Shown here piece by piece: positions 1-7,812 of a stretch of 64,000 nucleotides of DNA (its first letter is position 1; each line of letters opens with the position of its first letter). Origin of the DNA: Herbaspirillum sp. RV1423 (GTDB lineage Bacteria > Pseudomonadota > Gammaproteobacteria > Burkholderiales > Burkholderiaceae_D); the NCBI RefSeq assembly GCF_000577615.1, contig NZ_CBXX010000010.1, positions 1-64,000 of the forward strand. The letters run 5' to 3'. Under the pieces are notes generated by a model. The model did not search any database, was not told the DNA's origin, and saw nothing but the letters and a program-made list of their open reading frames with translations. Both the position numbers and the translations under genes were made by a program.

Positions 1-559
1 CAATGCGCGGGTTCTCGGCGGTGGCGCGCATGGCGCGGCCCATCTTGGTCTTCTCGACAATCAGCACCAGACCGATCATGGCGGCCAGCGCCAGCATCAG
101 CAGCATGATCTGCGTCGGCGAGATCAGCGCGCCGGCGATGTGCACCGGGTCGGAGGGCATGATTTGCGGGAATGGTACGGGGCTGCGGCCCCAGATCATC
201 ATGGCCAGCGTTTGCAGCAGGATCGATACGCCGATGGCGGTGATCAGCGGCGCCAGACGCGGCGCGTTGCGCAGCGGCCTGTACGCTACCCGTTCGATGA
301 TCATGCTGACGATCACGCATACCGGGATCGCGCCGAGGATGGCGATGATCAGCTTGACGATCCCCGGCAGCCCCGGCGCCACCGCCTGTACCAGCTTCAG
401 GATGCTCAGCCCCGCCATCGCTCCGATCATCAGCACGTCGCCGTGCGCAAAGTTGATCAGGTTCAAAACCCCGTACACCATCGTGTAACCCAGGGCGATC
501 AGCGCGTACATGCTCCCTAACACCAGGCCGTTGATGATTTGCTGGATGAATATGTCCAT
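1..559 (-). CDS. livH: LivH-like branched-chain amino acid ABC transporter permease (3' end off window)
   Basis: Inner-membrane permease of a branched-chain amino acid ABC importer. The reverse-strand reading begins MDIFIQQIINGLVLGSMYAL and continues with the family-typical GYTMVYGVLNLINFAHGD region and several hydrophobic segments. The ATG at 559 follows an AGGAA ribosome-binding site. The gene runs off the left edge, so only about the first 186 residues are visible. The usual partners (LivM, LivG, LivF) would lie outside the window. The family assignment is from recognised sequence; substrate specificity within the hydrophobic amino acids is not visible. Confidence 0.9.
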   Translation of the reverse strand, partial: MDIFIQQIINGLVLGSMYALIALGYTMVYGVLNLINFAHGDVLMIGAMAGLSILKLVQAVAPGLPGIVKLIIAILGAIPVCVIVSMIIERVAYRPLRNAPRLAPLITAIGVSILLQTLAMMIWGRSPVPFPQIMPSDPVHIAGALISPTQIMLLMLALAAMIGLVLIVEKTKMGRAMRATAENPRI

Positions 560-979
560 GAATGCGGCTTCCTAAATTTGTGTAACGAATAAACAAGATA
601 TGTCGCTGCAGGAAGTCCAAGCCTCTGCAATTGCATGCGAGCTTTAGAGCAAAAACTGTTCCTGATCGGGAAAAGGAAGAAAATGACCTGAAGCCGCGAC
701 GGATGTCGCTTTCAACGCGATGACACTATGAATGCAAACCAGAGGAATATGAGAAACGCGTCAAGATGGAGCGCGTATGGGCAAGGTGGGGCAGATTGTT
801 GAAAATGCTCATGATCGGGGGCGTTCCTTCTTGGTCGAAAGGTATGACGGCAATCGAGAGGCGAGCATGCCCTTGTGGGGACTCGCCGGCTGGAGCGGGA
901 TTATACCTAAGCAGCCGAGGCAATACGAGAACGAGTGGACATGTCGGTCCGGCCTGGGCATGAGGACGATTACAGATAC
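560..979. other. Non-coding stretch between livH and ispH
   Basis: No convincing gene. Short open frames on both strands lack family resemblance and good ribosome-binding sites. On the minus strand a TATAAT-like hexamer near 902-907 could be part of a promoter reading toward livH, but no well-spaced -35 box is visible. The region probably holds the livH leader. Confidence 0.4.
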
Positions 980-1010
980 AAAAAAAGCGCGATGATGCGC
1001 ACTTTTTTCT
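980..1010 (-). terminator. Rho-independent terminator after ispH
   Basis: A-run, GCGC, loop GATGAT, GCGC, then a T-run on the plus strand. The flanking A and T runs extend the stem and make it potentially bidirectional. It lies about 30 bp past the ispH stop codon. Confidence 0.7.
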
Positions 1011-1041
1011 TCAAACTATTGCTGAACGGATATCGAAAAAC

Positions 1042-2001
1042 TCAACCGTTGCTGACAGAGCGGCCGCTACCCAAACCCTTGGGCATCGGGAAAGTGACGC
1101 TCTCTTCAATACCGTCAAGAATGCGTACACTGCGTTTCGATCCTTCCTTGAGCCTGTCGATCACGGCCTGGACCAGTACTTCCGGTGCCGACGCACCGGC
1201 GGTGACGCCGATGCGTTGCTTGCCGACCAGCCAATCGGCATTGATCAGCTCGGCATTATCGACCATGTAGGCCGGGATGCCCTTTTTCTCGGCGACTTCG
1301 CGCAGGCGGTTGGAGTTGGAACTGTTAGGACTGCCGACCACGATGACGACATCGACTTGCGGCGCCATGAACTTGACCGCTTCCTGGCGGTTGGTGGTGG
1401 CGTAGCAGATGTCGCCTTTTTTCGGTTCGGCGATATTTGGGAATCTGTTTTTGAGCGCCGCAATGATGTCGCTCGTGTCGTCAACCGATAACGTGGTTTG
1501 CGACACATAGGCCAGCATCTCGGGATCGGCGACGTCGAGCTTCAATACATCGTCGACGGTTTCGACGAGGTACATGCCGGCTTCGGTCTGGCCCATGGTG
1601 CCTTCGACTTCAGGATGGCCTTCGTGGCCGATCATGATGATCTCGCGGCCTTCGCGGCGCATCTTGGCCACTTCCATATGCACCTTGGTCACCAGCGGGC
1701 AAGTGGCGTCGAACACGATCAAGCCGCGCTCCTGCGCTTCGGCCTGGACGGCCTTGGAAACGCCGTGCGCGGAAAAGATCACGGTATTCCCGGCCGGTAC
1801 GTCGGCCAATTCTTCGATGAAAATCGCACCCTTGTTGCGCAGGTCGGCAACCACATAAGCATTGTGGACGATCTCATGGCGCACATAGATCGGAGCGCCG
1901 AATTGCTTCAGCGCACGCTCGACGATTTCAATGGCGCGGTCGACGCCAGCGCAAAAACCACGCGGCTGTGCCAATAAAATTTCAGATTCTTGCTTATCCA
2001 T
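1042..2001 (-). CDS. ispH: 4-hydroxy-3-methylbut-2-enyl diphosphate reductase
   Basis: Last enzyme of the MEP isoprenoid pathway, reducing HMBPP to IPP and DMAPP with a [4Fe-4S] cluster. The 319-residue length is normal. The three conserved cysteines are seen in [12 protein letters not shown] (near residue 18), [11 protein letters not shown] (near 100) and the [12 protein letters not shown] block (near 200). The HGVSK and [11 protein letters not shown] motifs are also present. The gene lies 10 bp downstream of fkpB on the same strand, the usual ispH/SlpA pairing, so the two are probably one transcript ending at the terminator near 980. Confidence 0.97.
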   Translation of the reverse strand: MDKQESEILLAQPRGFCAGVDRAIEIVERALKQFGAPIYVRHEIVHNAYVVADLRNKGAIFIEELADVPAGNTVIFSAHGVSKAVQAEAQERGLIVFDATCPLVTKVHMEVAKMRREGREIIMIGHEGHPEVEGTMGQTEAGMYLVETVDDVLKLDVADPEMLAYVSQTTLSVDDTSDIIAALKNRFPNIAEPKKGDICYATTNRQEAVKFMAPQVDVVIVVGSPNSSNSNRLREVAEKKGIPAYMVDNAELINADWLVGKQRIGVTAGASAPEVLVQAVIDRLKEGSKRSVRILDGIEESVTFPMPKGLGSGRSVSNG

Positions 2002-2011
2002 ATCGAGTACC

Positions 2012-2467
2012 TTACAGAATCCCGATGATTTTTACTTCAAATCTGAGCGTTTGTCCGGCAAGCGGATGATTGAAATCGAATAGCGCGCCCTGCTCGTCGA
2101 TCTCGCGCAGCACGCCGGCAAAGCGTCCGCCGCCCGGTGCGGCGAAATCGACGAGATCGCCGACGCGATACTCTTCATCCATGGAAGAATTTTCTTCCAG
2201 CGTGGTGCGCGAAATGCGCTGAATCAATTCCGGATTGCGCGGTCCAAACGCCTGCTCCGGCGCCAGATCGAAAGTCTGATGGGTCCCTTCCGGTAATCCC
2301 AGCAGACAGGCCTCAAGGAACGGCGCCAGTTGGCCTTGGCCGAATTGCAGCGTGGCAGGCTTTTCCTCGAAGGTGCTGACGATATTCTCGCCAGTCAGCG
2401 AGGCCAGGCGGTAGTGCAAGGTAAGGTAGGCGTTTTCGGTGACGACCGGGACGGATGCGTTGGACAT
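2012..2467 (-). CDS. fkpB: FKBP-type peptidyl-prolyl isomerase, SlpA/FkpB type
   Basis: Cytoplasmic FKBP-fold prolyl isomerase of the SlpA group, with an inserted-flap domain after the [13 protein letters not shown] segment. The protein is 151 residues from the ATG at 2467. An ATG two codons upstream (2473) is possible, but MSNASVPV matches family starts better. It precedes ispH with 10 bp between, as in many proteobacteria. The family is clear; the substrate is unknown. Confidence 0.92.
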   Translation of the reverse strand: MSNASVPVVTENAYLTLHYRLASLTGENIVSTFEEKPATLQFGQGQLAPFLEACLLGLPEGTHQTFDLAPEQAFGPRNPELIQRISRTTLEENSSMDEEYRVGDLVDFAAPGGGRFAGVLREIDEQGALFDFNHPLAGQTLRFEVKIIGIL

Positions 2468-2580
2468 GAACAATTTTCAGTAAGCGTGACAAATAAGCGG
2501 GTCACTTCAAGGTGACAGCCCATTATTGTAAGCCACGTTGCCTGACTCCGTAAGAACAACCCTGTATTTGTAAGGACTCT

Positions 2581-3255
2581 ATGGCAATCACCGATTGGCC
2601 GGAAGACCAACGCCCGCGCGAGCGCCTGATCAAACAAGGAGCGCACGCCCTGTCTGACGCCGAATTGCTGGCCGTGTTCCTGCGCGTGGGCGTGGCAGGC
2701 AAAAGCGCTGTCGATCTGGGCCGCGAGATGGTCGGGCATTTCGGTTCGCTGCAGGCGCTGTTTTCGTCCCGGCTGGCGGATTTCGTCCGCATCAACGGCC
2801 TGGGGCCGGCCAAGTATGCTCAACTGCAAGCGGTGCTGGAACTGGCCCGACGCGCGCTCTCCGAGGAACTGAAAGCCGGCGCCTCGCTCAACTCGCCACA
2901 GGCGGTGAAGCACTACCTGCAATTGCTGTTTCACGGCAAGGCTTACGAGACCTTCGTGGTCCTGTTCCTAGACGTCAAGAACCGCCTGATCGAATCGGAA
3001 GAATTGTTTCGCGGCACGCTGACCCAGGCCAGCGTCTATCCGCGTGAAGTGGTCAAGGCAGCGCTGGCGCACAATGCCGCCAATGTCATCCTCGCGCACA
3101 ACCATCCATCCGGCGAGGCAACCCCCAGCAGCGCCGACCGGCACCTGACGCAAACGCTGAAACAGGCGCTGGCGTTAGTGGACATCCACATTCTCGACCA
3201 CATCATCGTGGCCGGGACGCAGACGCATTCATTTGCCGAGCATGGCCAGCTATGA
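2581..3255 (+). CDS. radC: RadC family protein (chromosomal copy)
   Basis: JAB1/MPN-type RadC of 224 residues. It has an N-terminal helix-hairpin-helix-like region ([16 protein letters not shown] onward) and the metal-binding JAMM signature seen as [15 protein letters not shown] near residues 170-185. A DNA repair role was proposed historically but is not firmly established. It is transcribed divergently from fkpB-ispH and precedes rpmB. A shorter RadC lacking the HhH part lies in the ICE at 18011. Confidence 0.95.
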   Translation: MAITDWPEDQRPRERLIKQGAHALSDAELLAVFLRVGVAGKSAVDLGREMVGHFGSLQALFSSRLADFVRINGLGPAKYAQLQAVLELARRALSEELKAGASLNSPQAVKHYLQLLFHGKAYETFVVLFLDVKNRLIESEELFRGTLTQASVYPREVVKAALAHNAANVILAHNHPSGEATPSSADRHLTQTLKQALALVDIHILDHIIVAGTQTHSFAEHGQL

Positions 3256-3333
3256 AAAATAGCTGCCTCGATAGCACCCGCTGAATTGTTAAATAAAATT
3301 TAAAAACGAGACACAATTGTTTTTCGCAAGTCA

Positions 3334-3362
3334 TTGAAAAATCAATGTTTTTTAGCTATACT
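3334..3362 (+). promoter_or_regulatory. Sigma-70 promoter of rpmB-rpmG
   Basis: TTGAAA (3334-3339) and TATACT (3357-3362) are separated by exactly 17 bp in an AT-rich stretch 42 bp upstream of the rpmB ATG. Both hexamers are near consensus, as expected for a ribosomal protein operon. Confidence 0.8.
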
Positions 3363-3403
3363 CTCTTTTTTTCCAATTTCTGGAATTTTTAAGGAGCATT
3401 AAC

Positions 3404-3640
3404 ATGGCACGTGTCTGCCAAGTCACCGGGAAGGGGCCGATGGTCGGCAACAACGTTTCCCATGCAAACAACAAGACCAAGCGTCGCTTTTTGCCCAACC
3501 TGCAAAACCGTCGCATTTTCGTTGAGTCGGAAAACCGCTGGGTTTCCCTGCGCTTGTCCAACGCCGGCCTGCGCGTGATCGACAAAGTCGGCATTGATGC
3601 CGTTTTGGCCGACATGCGTGCTCGCGGCGAAAAAGTCTAA
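3404..3640 (+). CDS. rpmB: 50S ribosomal protein L28 (bL28)
   Basis: Structural protein of the large ribosomal subunit, 78 residues, the normal length. It begins [20 protein letters not shown], the family signature, followed by the basic [13 protein letters not shown] stretch. An AAGGAG ribosome-binding site precedes the ATG. It is the first gene of the rpmB-rpmG operon driven by the promoter at 3334-3362. Confidence 0.98.
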   Translation: MARVCQVTGKGPMVGNNVSHANNKTKRRFLPNLQNRRIFVESENRWVSLRLSNAGLRVIDKVGIDAVLADMRARGEKV

Positions 3641-3664
3641 CTAGCAGAGTAAAGGAAATCTATC

Positions 3665-3832
3665 ATGGCTAAATCCGGCCGCGACAAAATCAAGCTGGAG
3701 TCGACCGCAGGTACAGGTCACTTCTACACCACGACAAAGAACAAGCGTACAACGCCTGAAAAGCTCTCGATCATGAAGTTCGATCCGAAGGTACGTAAGC
3801 ACGTCGAATACAAAGAGACCAAGATCAAGTAG
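3665..3832 (+). CDS. rpmG: 50S ribosomal protein L33 (bL33)
   Basis: Large-subunit protein of 55 residues beginning [20 protein letters not shown] and ending in a basic KYxETK-like tail (VEYKETKIK). It lies 24 bp after rpmB with AAAGGAAA as its ribosome-binding site. It is the last chromosomal gene before the integrated element. The insertion point is in its terminator, so the coding sequence is untouched. Confidence 0.98.
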   Translation: MAKSGRDKIKLESTAGTGHFYTTTKNKRTTPEKLSIMKFDPKVRKHVEYKETKIK

Positions 3833-3852
3833 TTGATTTTTCTCTTGTCGGT

Positions 3853-3887
3853 AAAAAAGCCCCGCGATTTGCATCCGGGGCTTTTTT
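3853..3887 (+). terminator. rpmB-rpmG terminator, overlapping the left ICE junction
   Basis: A 12-bp stem (3853-3864 with 3876-3887) of AAAAAAGCCCCG and its complement around an 11-nt loop, ending in a T-run. The T-run is also the start of the attachment repeat, so integration keeps the terminator intact. Confidence 0.85.
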
Positions 3888-3890
3888 ATT
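3882..3890 (+). repeat. attL core, TTTTTTATT
   Basis: A 9-bp direct repeat identical to 52631-52639. Its first eight bases fit the TTTTTYAT core reported for Tn4371-family ICEs. The integrase gene begins about 180 bp to its right. Confidence 0.75.
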
Positions 3891-4067
3891 TCATGCTGTG
3901 ATCAGCACCGAATTTGGCTGATCTACGCTGAGGCCCGCCACAGCGAGTTTCCCTAGGGATCAAGTGGATTCACCATACCCCGGTGCTTTCCGCAACCCGA
4001 TCCGGTTTCCATCCGCTTGGCTCCCAGCCGACACCTGGAAACTGGCTCATTCCTCCTAGGAGTCAGC

Positions 4068-5270
4068 ATGGCCAAAATCAAACTCACCAAGACCGCTATA
4101 GACGCGGCGCAACCCCAGGCGCAGTCCGTCGAACTGCGCGACACCCTGGTGCCCGGCTTCATGTGTAAGGTTACACCAGCAGGCCGCAAGGTGTTCATGC
4201 TCCAGTACCGGACCAATGCCGGGGAGCGGCGCAAGCCCGCCATCGGCCTGTACGGCGAGCTGACCGTCGAGCAAGCCCGCTCGCTGGCGCAGACCTGGCT
4301 GGCCGAGGTCCGCCGGGGCGGCGACCCCGGCGGCGACAAGGCCGAGGCGCGCAAGGCACCGACCGTCAAGGAACTGTGCGGACGCTTCATGTCGGACTAC
4401 TCCAAGGTCCGCAACAAGCCGAGCACGCAAAAAGGCTACCAGGGCAACATCGACCGCAACATCATCCCCATTCTGGGCCGCATGAAGGTCCAGGACGTCA
4501 AGCGCCCGGACGTTGCGACGATGATGAAGAAGCTGGAACCCACGCCGATGGAGGCCAACCACACGCTCGCCGTCATGCGAAAGATGTTCAACATGGCCGA
4601 AATTTGGGGCTTGCGGACGGATGGCACGAACCCGTGCCGGCACATCCCCCAATACCCTCAAGGCAAGACCACCCGGCTCATCACCGACGAGGAAATGGGC
4701 AAGTTGTTCCGGCATCTGGACAAGGTGGAGGCCGAAGGCAGCGAGCCACCCATCGTCACGCTGGCCATCCGCCTGCAGTTCGAGTTCGCGGCACGCCGCT
4801 CCGAAATCCTATTGCTGGAGTGGACCTGGGTCGATCTGGAGAATCGGCGCGTGGCCTGGCCTGATAGCAAAACCGGCGGCATGTCCAAACCGATGAGCGA
4901 GGAAGCGCACCACCTGCTCTCGACAGTACCGAGGCACGAGGGCTCGCTCTATGTGCTGCCGTCGCTGCGCGATCCGCTCAAGCACATGACGAACGGGGAG
5001 CACTACAACGGCTGGAGCCGCATCCTGAAAGCTGCCGGCGTGCAGCACGTCGGCACACACGGTATCCGGCACCGTTCGGCCACCGACATCGCCAATTCGG
5101 GCATCCCGGTCAAGGTCGGTATGGTGCTGACCGCGCACAAGACGGTGGCGATGTTCATGCGCTACATCCACACCGAGGATGCGCCGGTGCGTCAGGCGGC
5201 CGAACTGGTGGCGAACCGACGCAAGACGGTGGTGGCGGGCACGATTGCCACACCAGTCTCTGTATCTTGA
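4068..5270 (+). CDS. int: Site-specific tyrosine recombinase (ICE integrase)
   Basis: Phage-type integrase of 400 residues, expected to recombine attP with the chromosomal TTTTTYAT site. The ATG at 4068 has an AGGAG ribosome-binding site 7 bases upstream; a longer frame to 4017 lacks one. An N-terminal arm-binding (DUF4102-type) region is followed by a SAM-like core-binding region and a C-terminal catalytic domain. The catalytic arginine is in the FAARRSEILLLEW motif (near residue 242), the HxxR box is HGIRHRSAT (near 330), and the tyrosine is in MFMRYIH (near 365). It is the first gene inside attL, as is usual for this family. Confidence 0.95.
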   Translation: MAKIKLTKTAIDAAQPQAQSVELRDTLVPGFMCKVTPAGRKVFMLQYRTNAGERRKPAIGLYGELTVEQARSLAQTWLAEVRRGGDPGGDKAEARKAPTVKELCGRFMSDYSKVRNKPSTQKGYQGNIDRNIIPILGRMKVQDVKRPDVATMMKKLEPTPMEANHTLAVMRKMFNMAEIWGLRTDGTNPCRHIPQYPQGKTTRLITDEEMGKLFRHLDKVEAEGSEPPIVTLAIRLQFEFAARRSEILLLEWTWVDLENRRVAWPDSKTGGMSKPMSEEAHHLLSTVPRHEGSLYVLPSLRDPLKHMTNGEHYNGWSRILKAAGVQHVGTHGIRHRSATDIANSGIPVKVGMVLTAHKTVAMFMRYIHTEDAPVRQAAELVANRRKTVVAGTIATPVSVS

Positions 5271-5293
5271 CTGTCATTCGTTTATAGACGAAA

Positions 5294-5635
5294 ATGGCAA
5301 CCTACGAGATTGAGCACTACCTGAGTCCCGGTGAGCACAAGGACTTGTACATCGACTGGCTGAAGCGGTTACGCGACACGCAAGTCAAGGTTGCGGTGGT
5401 ACGGCGCGTGACCCGCATCGAGCAAGGCAACTTCGGTGACCACAAGTTCTGTCGCGAGGGCGTGTGGGAACTGCGCATCGATGCGGGGCCGGGCTACCGG
5501 GTGTACTACGCCTTGTCGGGCCGGCGTGTGGTGTTGCTGCTGTGCGGCGGCGACAAGAGGACTCAGGACGCGGACATCGCCCGGGCGGTGGATTACTGGC
5601 AGGATTGGCAACGGAGAACAGATGATGAGAAGTAG
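5294..5635 (+). CDS. RelE/HigB-like addiction module toxin
   Basis: A 113-residue protein of the RelE/ParE superfamily (Gp49-like, addiction module killer group), probably a ribosome-dependent mRNA interferase. Typical features are the LKRLRDTQVKVAVVRRVTRI helix and the VWELRIDAGPGYRVYYA strand block followed by LLLCGGDKRTQ. It overlaps the downstream antitoxin by 14 bp, a toxin-first order common in HigBA-type pairs. Its place next to int suggests it stabilises the integrated element. Activity and target are inferred from family only. Confidence 0.88.
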   Translation: MATYEIEHYLSPGEHKDLYIDWLKRLRDTQVKVAVVRRVTRIEQGNFGDHKFCREGVWELRIDAGPGYRVYYALSGRRVVLLLCGGDKRTQDADIARAVDYWQDWQRRTDDEK

Positions 5636-5945
5636 ACCCCATGACGATGCGATGGCTGAGTTGTACCGCAACGATCCCGCGTTCGCGCTGGAAGTGGTCA
5701 ACGGCATTCTGGAAGACGGCGACCAGGCCGAACTACTGATCATGTTGCGCCAGATGGCCCAAGCCTTCGGTGGCGTTCAGGCGGTGGCCGAACAGGCGCA
5801 CCTGAACCCGACGCAACTCTATCGCACGCTCTCGCCGAAGGGCAATCCGGCGCTCAACAGCTTGCTGGCAATCCTCAAGGCGATGGGGCTGCGGCTGGCG
5901 GTGCAGCCGTTGACTGCGCCCGCCGCGCCGGCGCATGCCACCTGA
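5622..5945 (+). CDS. HTH antitoxin of the adjacent toxin
   Basis: A 107-residue protein starting at the ATG inside the toxin's end (5622; an adjacent ATG at 5625 is equivalent). The region QAFGGVQAVAEQAHLNPTQL near residues 45-65 is a Cro/C1-type helix-turn-helix, followed by LYRTLSPKGNPALNSLL, typical of the putative addiction module antidote family. It should bind the toxin and repress the pair's promoter. The tail is Ala/Pro-rich and probably flexible. Confidence 0.85.
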   Translation: MMRSRPHDDAMAELYRNDPAFALEVVNGILEDGDQAELLIMLRQMAQAFGGVQAVAEQAHLNPTQLYRTLSPKGNPALNSLLAILKAMGLRLAVQPLTAPAAPAHAT

Positions 5946-6013
5946 ATGTGGCGTTGATGTCGGTCTGCGACATGACGGCCATGGAGATGACAACGCCTGA
6001 TGGCGGCTTTGAA

Positions 6014-6823
6014 TCAGTCCCTGGGCTGCGCGCCTAGCCAGCGCTCCATGACAAAAATAACCACCGTATGCGATGCGTGGACTGCCAGCCGGGCCTCGGA
6101 TGCCACGATCTGCGGCGGCTCAATGCCGCGTCCATGCGCTGACCCGATGTGCGTCCGGTAAGCGCCAACGCCATCAACGATCGAGGCCAAGCCTTGCAAA
6201 ATCCTTTTCTGATCGTCCTGCAAGGTATGGTCAATGTTGAGGCCAAGATGCTGCTGCACGACTTTCCAGAGTGGGCCAATTGTCTGCTTCGCTGGCATTT
6301 CCAGTCGATTTGTTTCGATATAGGTCTTGCACAGTGCTTCGATGATGGCGCTGGATGCCGTGATCGCCGCATGAGGGTCACGATCAATTTGTGAAATTGC
6401 GCGACCAAACTCCGACTCAATGGACGCGAAGTCCCTGGTCTTGAAATAGTCAGCGAGTGTCTTGGCGGCCGGACTCGATCCCGCCAACGTAATGAAGCCA
6501 TTCGTCTGGTACGACAACTGGTTCTTGGCCAAATTAGCTCTGATGCGTTCTTGATCTGCGCCGACGTGGGGCGACAGATCGGATACTTCTTGATCCATGA
6601 ATCGCTGAATGAGCTGACCGAGAACGTGCAGCGCATCGATGCTTGAATCGTCGTTGCAGCGCTTAAGCCAGGTACTGCACTTGGCTTCGAGGTTCCCTTC
6701 AGGTGGATCTCCTGGCGCACCGCTCTCCCTCAGAAGGGAATCCAGTTTGGAGTGGCTGTAGTAGGCCGCAGCAATGACCGGGGCAACTGCGCCGATGACC
6801 GAATTTGGAATCTTGTTGTTCAA
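6014..6823 (-). CDS. Abortive infection family protein (Abi C-terminal-like)
   Basis: A 269-residue protein. The C-terminal part matches the abortive infection protein-like C-terminal domain style: helices with AITASSAIIEALCKTYIE near the middle, then the ASIVDGVGAYRTHIGSAHGRG block and an HASHTVVIFVMERW end. I place the start at a TTG (6821-6823) preceded by GAGGGAG. An upstream ATG at 7042 would translate a repeated non-coding segment and is unlikely. The gene is monocistronic and opposite to its neighbours. A phage-defence role is inferred from the family; the mechanism is unknown. Confidence 0.75.
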   Translation of the reverse strand: MNNKIPNSVIGAVAPVIAAAYYSHSKLDSLLRESGAPGDPPEGNLEAKCSTWLKRCNDDSSIDALHVLGQLIQRFMDQEVSDLSPHVGADQERIRANLAKNQLSYQTNGFITLAGSSPAAKTLADYFKTRDFASIESEFGRAISQIDRDPHAAITASSAIIEALCKTYIETNRLEMPAKQTIGPLWKVVQQHLGLNIDHTLQDDQKRILQGLASIVDGVGAYRTHIGSAHGRGIEPPQIVASEARLAVHASHTVVIFVMERWLGAQPRD

Positions 6824-6873
6824 GGTGTGCTCCCTCTGGATTGAGACGAAATACCTCCAGTTTCGCGCAATCC

Positions 6874-7089
6874 GGGCATCCCGGCGTGCCGCCGTCGGGC
6901 TCGCGGGCGTTGCCCCGCGCCTCGTGTCGAGTCGCGGCCGTGCGGCTTTGATCCCTGACGCCTCCAGCCGTCTCTGCGTTCCCGGCCTGCGCGCTGCGCT
7001 TGCCCTCCAAGGGGTCGGCTGTTCAGCCCATCCCCGCCGCACTCTGTTTGGCGCCCCTGACAGCCGCCGAACAGGCTGTGCCTGATCGG
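6874..7089 (+). repeat. Repeat copy A of an ICE backbone segment
   Basis: The first half (6874 to about 7004) resembles 17685-17820. The second half (from about 6986) resembles 18560-18663. The junction is a shared block at 6986-7004, also present at 17800-17818 and 18560-18578. It therefore looks like the RadC module without its radC gene. The rest of the 6824-7344 gap holds no recognisable gene. Confidence 0.75.
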
Positions 7090-7298
7090 ACTGCGCACCA
7101 CGATGTGCTCACATCGATTTAGATGACGCAGCTATGTTGCTTTTTCTTTGGCGCTGCGTACCGATATGAACCTGAATGACGTGACCGAATGGCCGACACG
7201 ATCGACAGACACAGCGACTGAGCACTCTGAACCCATGCCTGCGGTTCAACGGCCGAACCACCAAAACGTGCATGAAGCCTGTTACCATAACAACTGTT

Positions 7299-7322
7299 TA
7301 TCTTGTTACTGGCAACAAGATA
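7299..7322. promoter_or_regulatory. 24-bp palindrome, likely operator of the defence-type operon
   Basis: Perfect inverted repeat TATCTTGTT-N6-AACAAGATA, ending 22 bp before the regulator ATG at 7345. A smaller GTTA-CCA-TAAC repeat is just upstream at 7281-7291. The position over the expected promoter suggests autoregulation by the MerR-like first gene. Confidence 0.6.
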
Positions 7323-7344
7323 TTTGCGGGGACAATATCACGAT

Positions 7345-7812
7345 ATGCTCAAGCTTACCCCACAACAAGTTGTGCAGGTTGCACAACTGTCGGACCAAAC
7401 CCTTCGCCACTGGCGTCGGGTTCTGCCGCCGCTGGCCGGTTTGAACGGCTATACGCCGTGCTTTGCCCCAGGCGACGCACTGGCGCTTCTTGTCGTGCGT
7501 CATTTGGTCAAGGTTATGGGCATCAGTGTGGGAGCCTTGGCTTCTGCCTCCACGGGTCTTTTTGACCTTTGCCGCAATACCAGCTGGCCGCACCTGTCGG
7601 ATCGGAGCCTTCTCATCCAAGTGGAGCTTGGTGCAGTGAACATCCTGACACGCGCACCTGATTTGGAGGAGCCCGCAATACTGGTTCCGATGCGCCCCTT
7701 TGCCGAGCAGCTTCAGGCTGCTTGGGCGAGCAGCTTTCCCCCCATCGATCAGCTCCCACTTCAATTCCCCGCGCCTGTCGTTTCGCGCCCAGCTCGGATG
7801 GCAGGCGCATGA
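7345..7812 (+). CDS. MerR-like winged-helix regulator, first gene of the defence-type operon
   Basis: A 155-residue protein. Residues 1-65 read as a MerR-type DNA-binding domain: LTPQQVVQVAQLSDQTLRHW (helix-turn-helix), then a wing with NGYTPCFAPGDALALLVVRH and an MGISVGAL helix. The C-terminal half has no recognised effector domain and lacks the cysteine pattern of metal sensors. I chose the ATG at 7345 because it starts the HTH cleanly; a TTG at 7303 lies inside the palindrome. It overlaps the methyltransferase by ATGA, implying coupled translation. It probably controls the operon, as controller proteins do in restriction-modification loci. This role is inferred. Confidence 0.7.
   Translation: MLKLTPQQVVQVAQLSDQTLRHWRRVLPPLAGLNGYTPCFAPGDALALLVVRHLVKVMGISVGALASASTGLFDLCRNTSWPHLSDRSLLIQVELGAVNILTRAPDLEEPAILVPMRPFAEQLQAAWASSFPPIDQLPLQFPAPVVSRPARMAGA

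Noticed and set aside
6824-7042. Longer start for the Abi-like protein
   Set aside because: It would translate the repeated backbone segment; the TTG at 6823 has a good ribosome-binding site and starts the conserved part.
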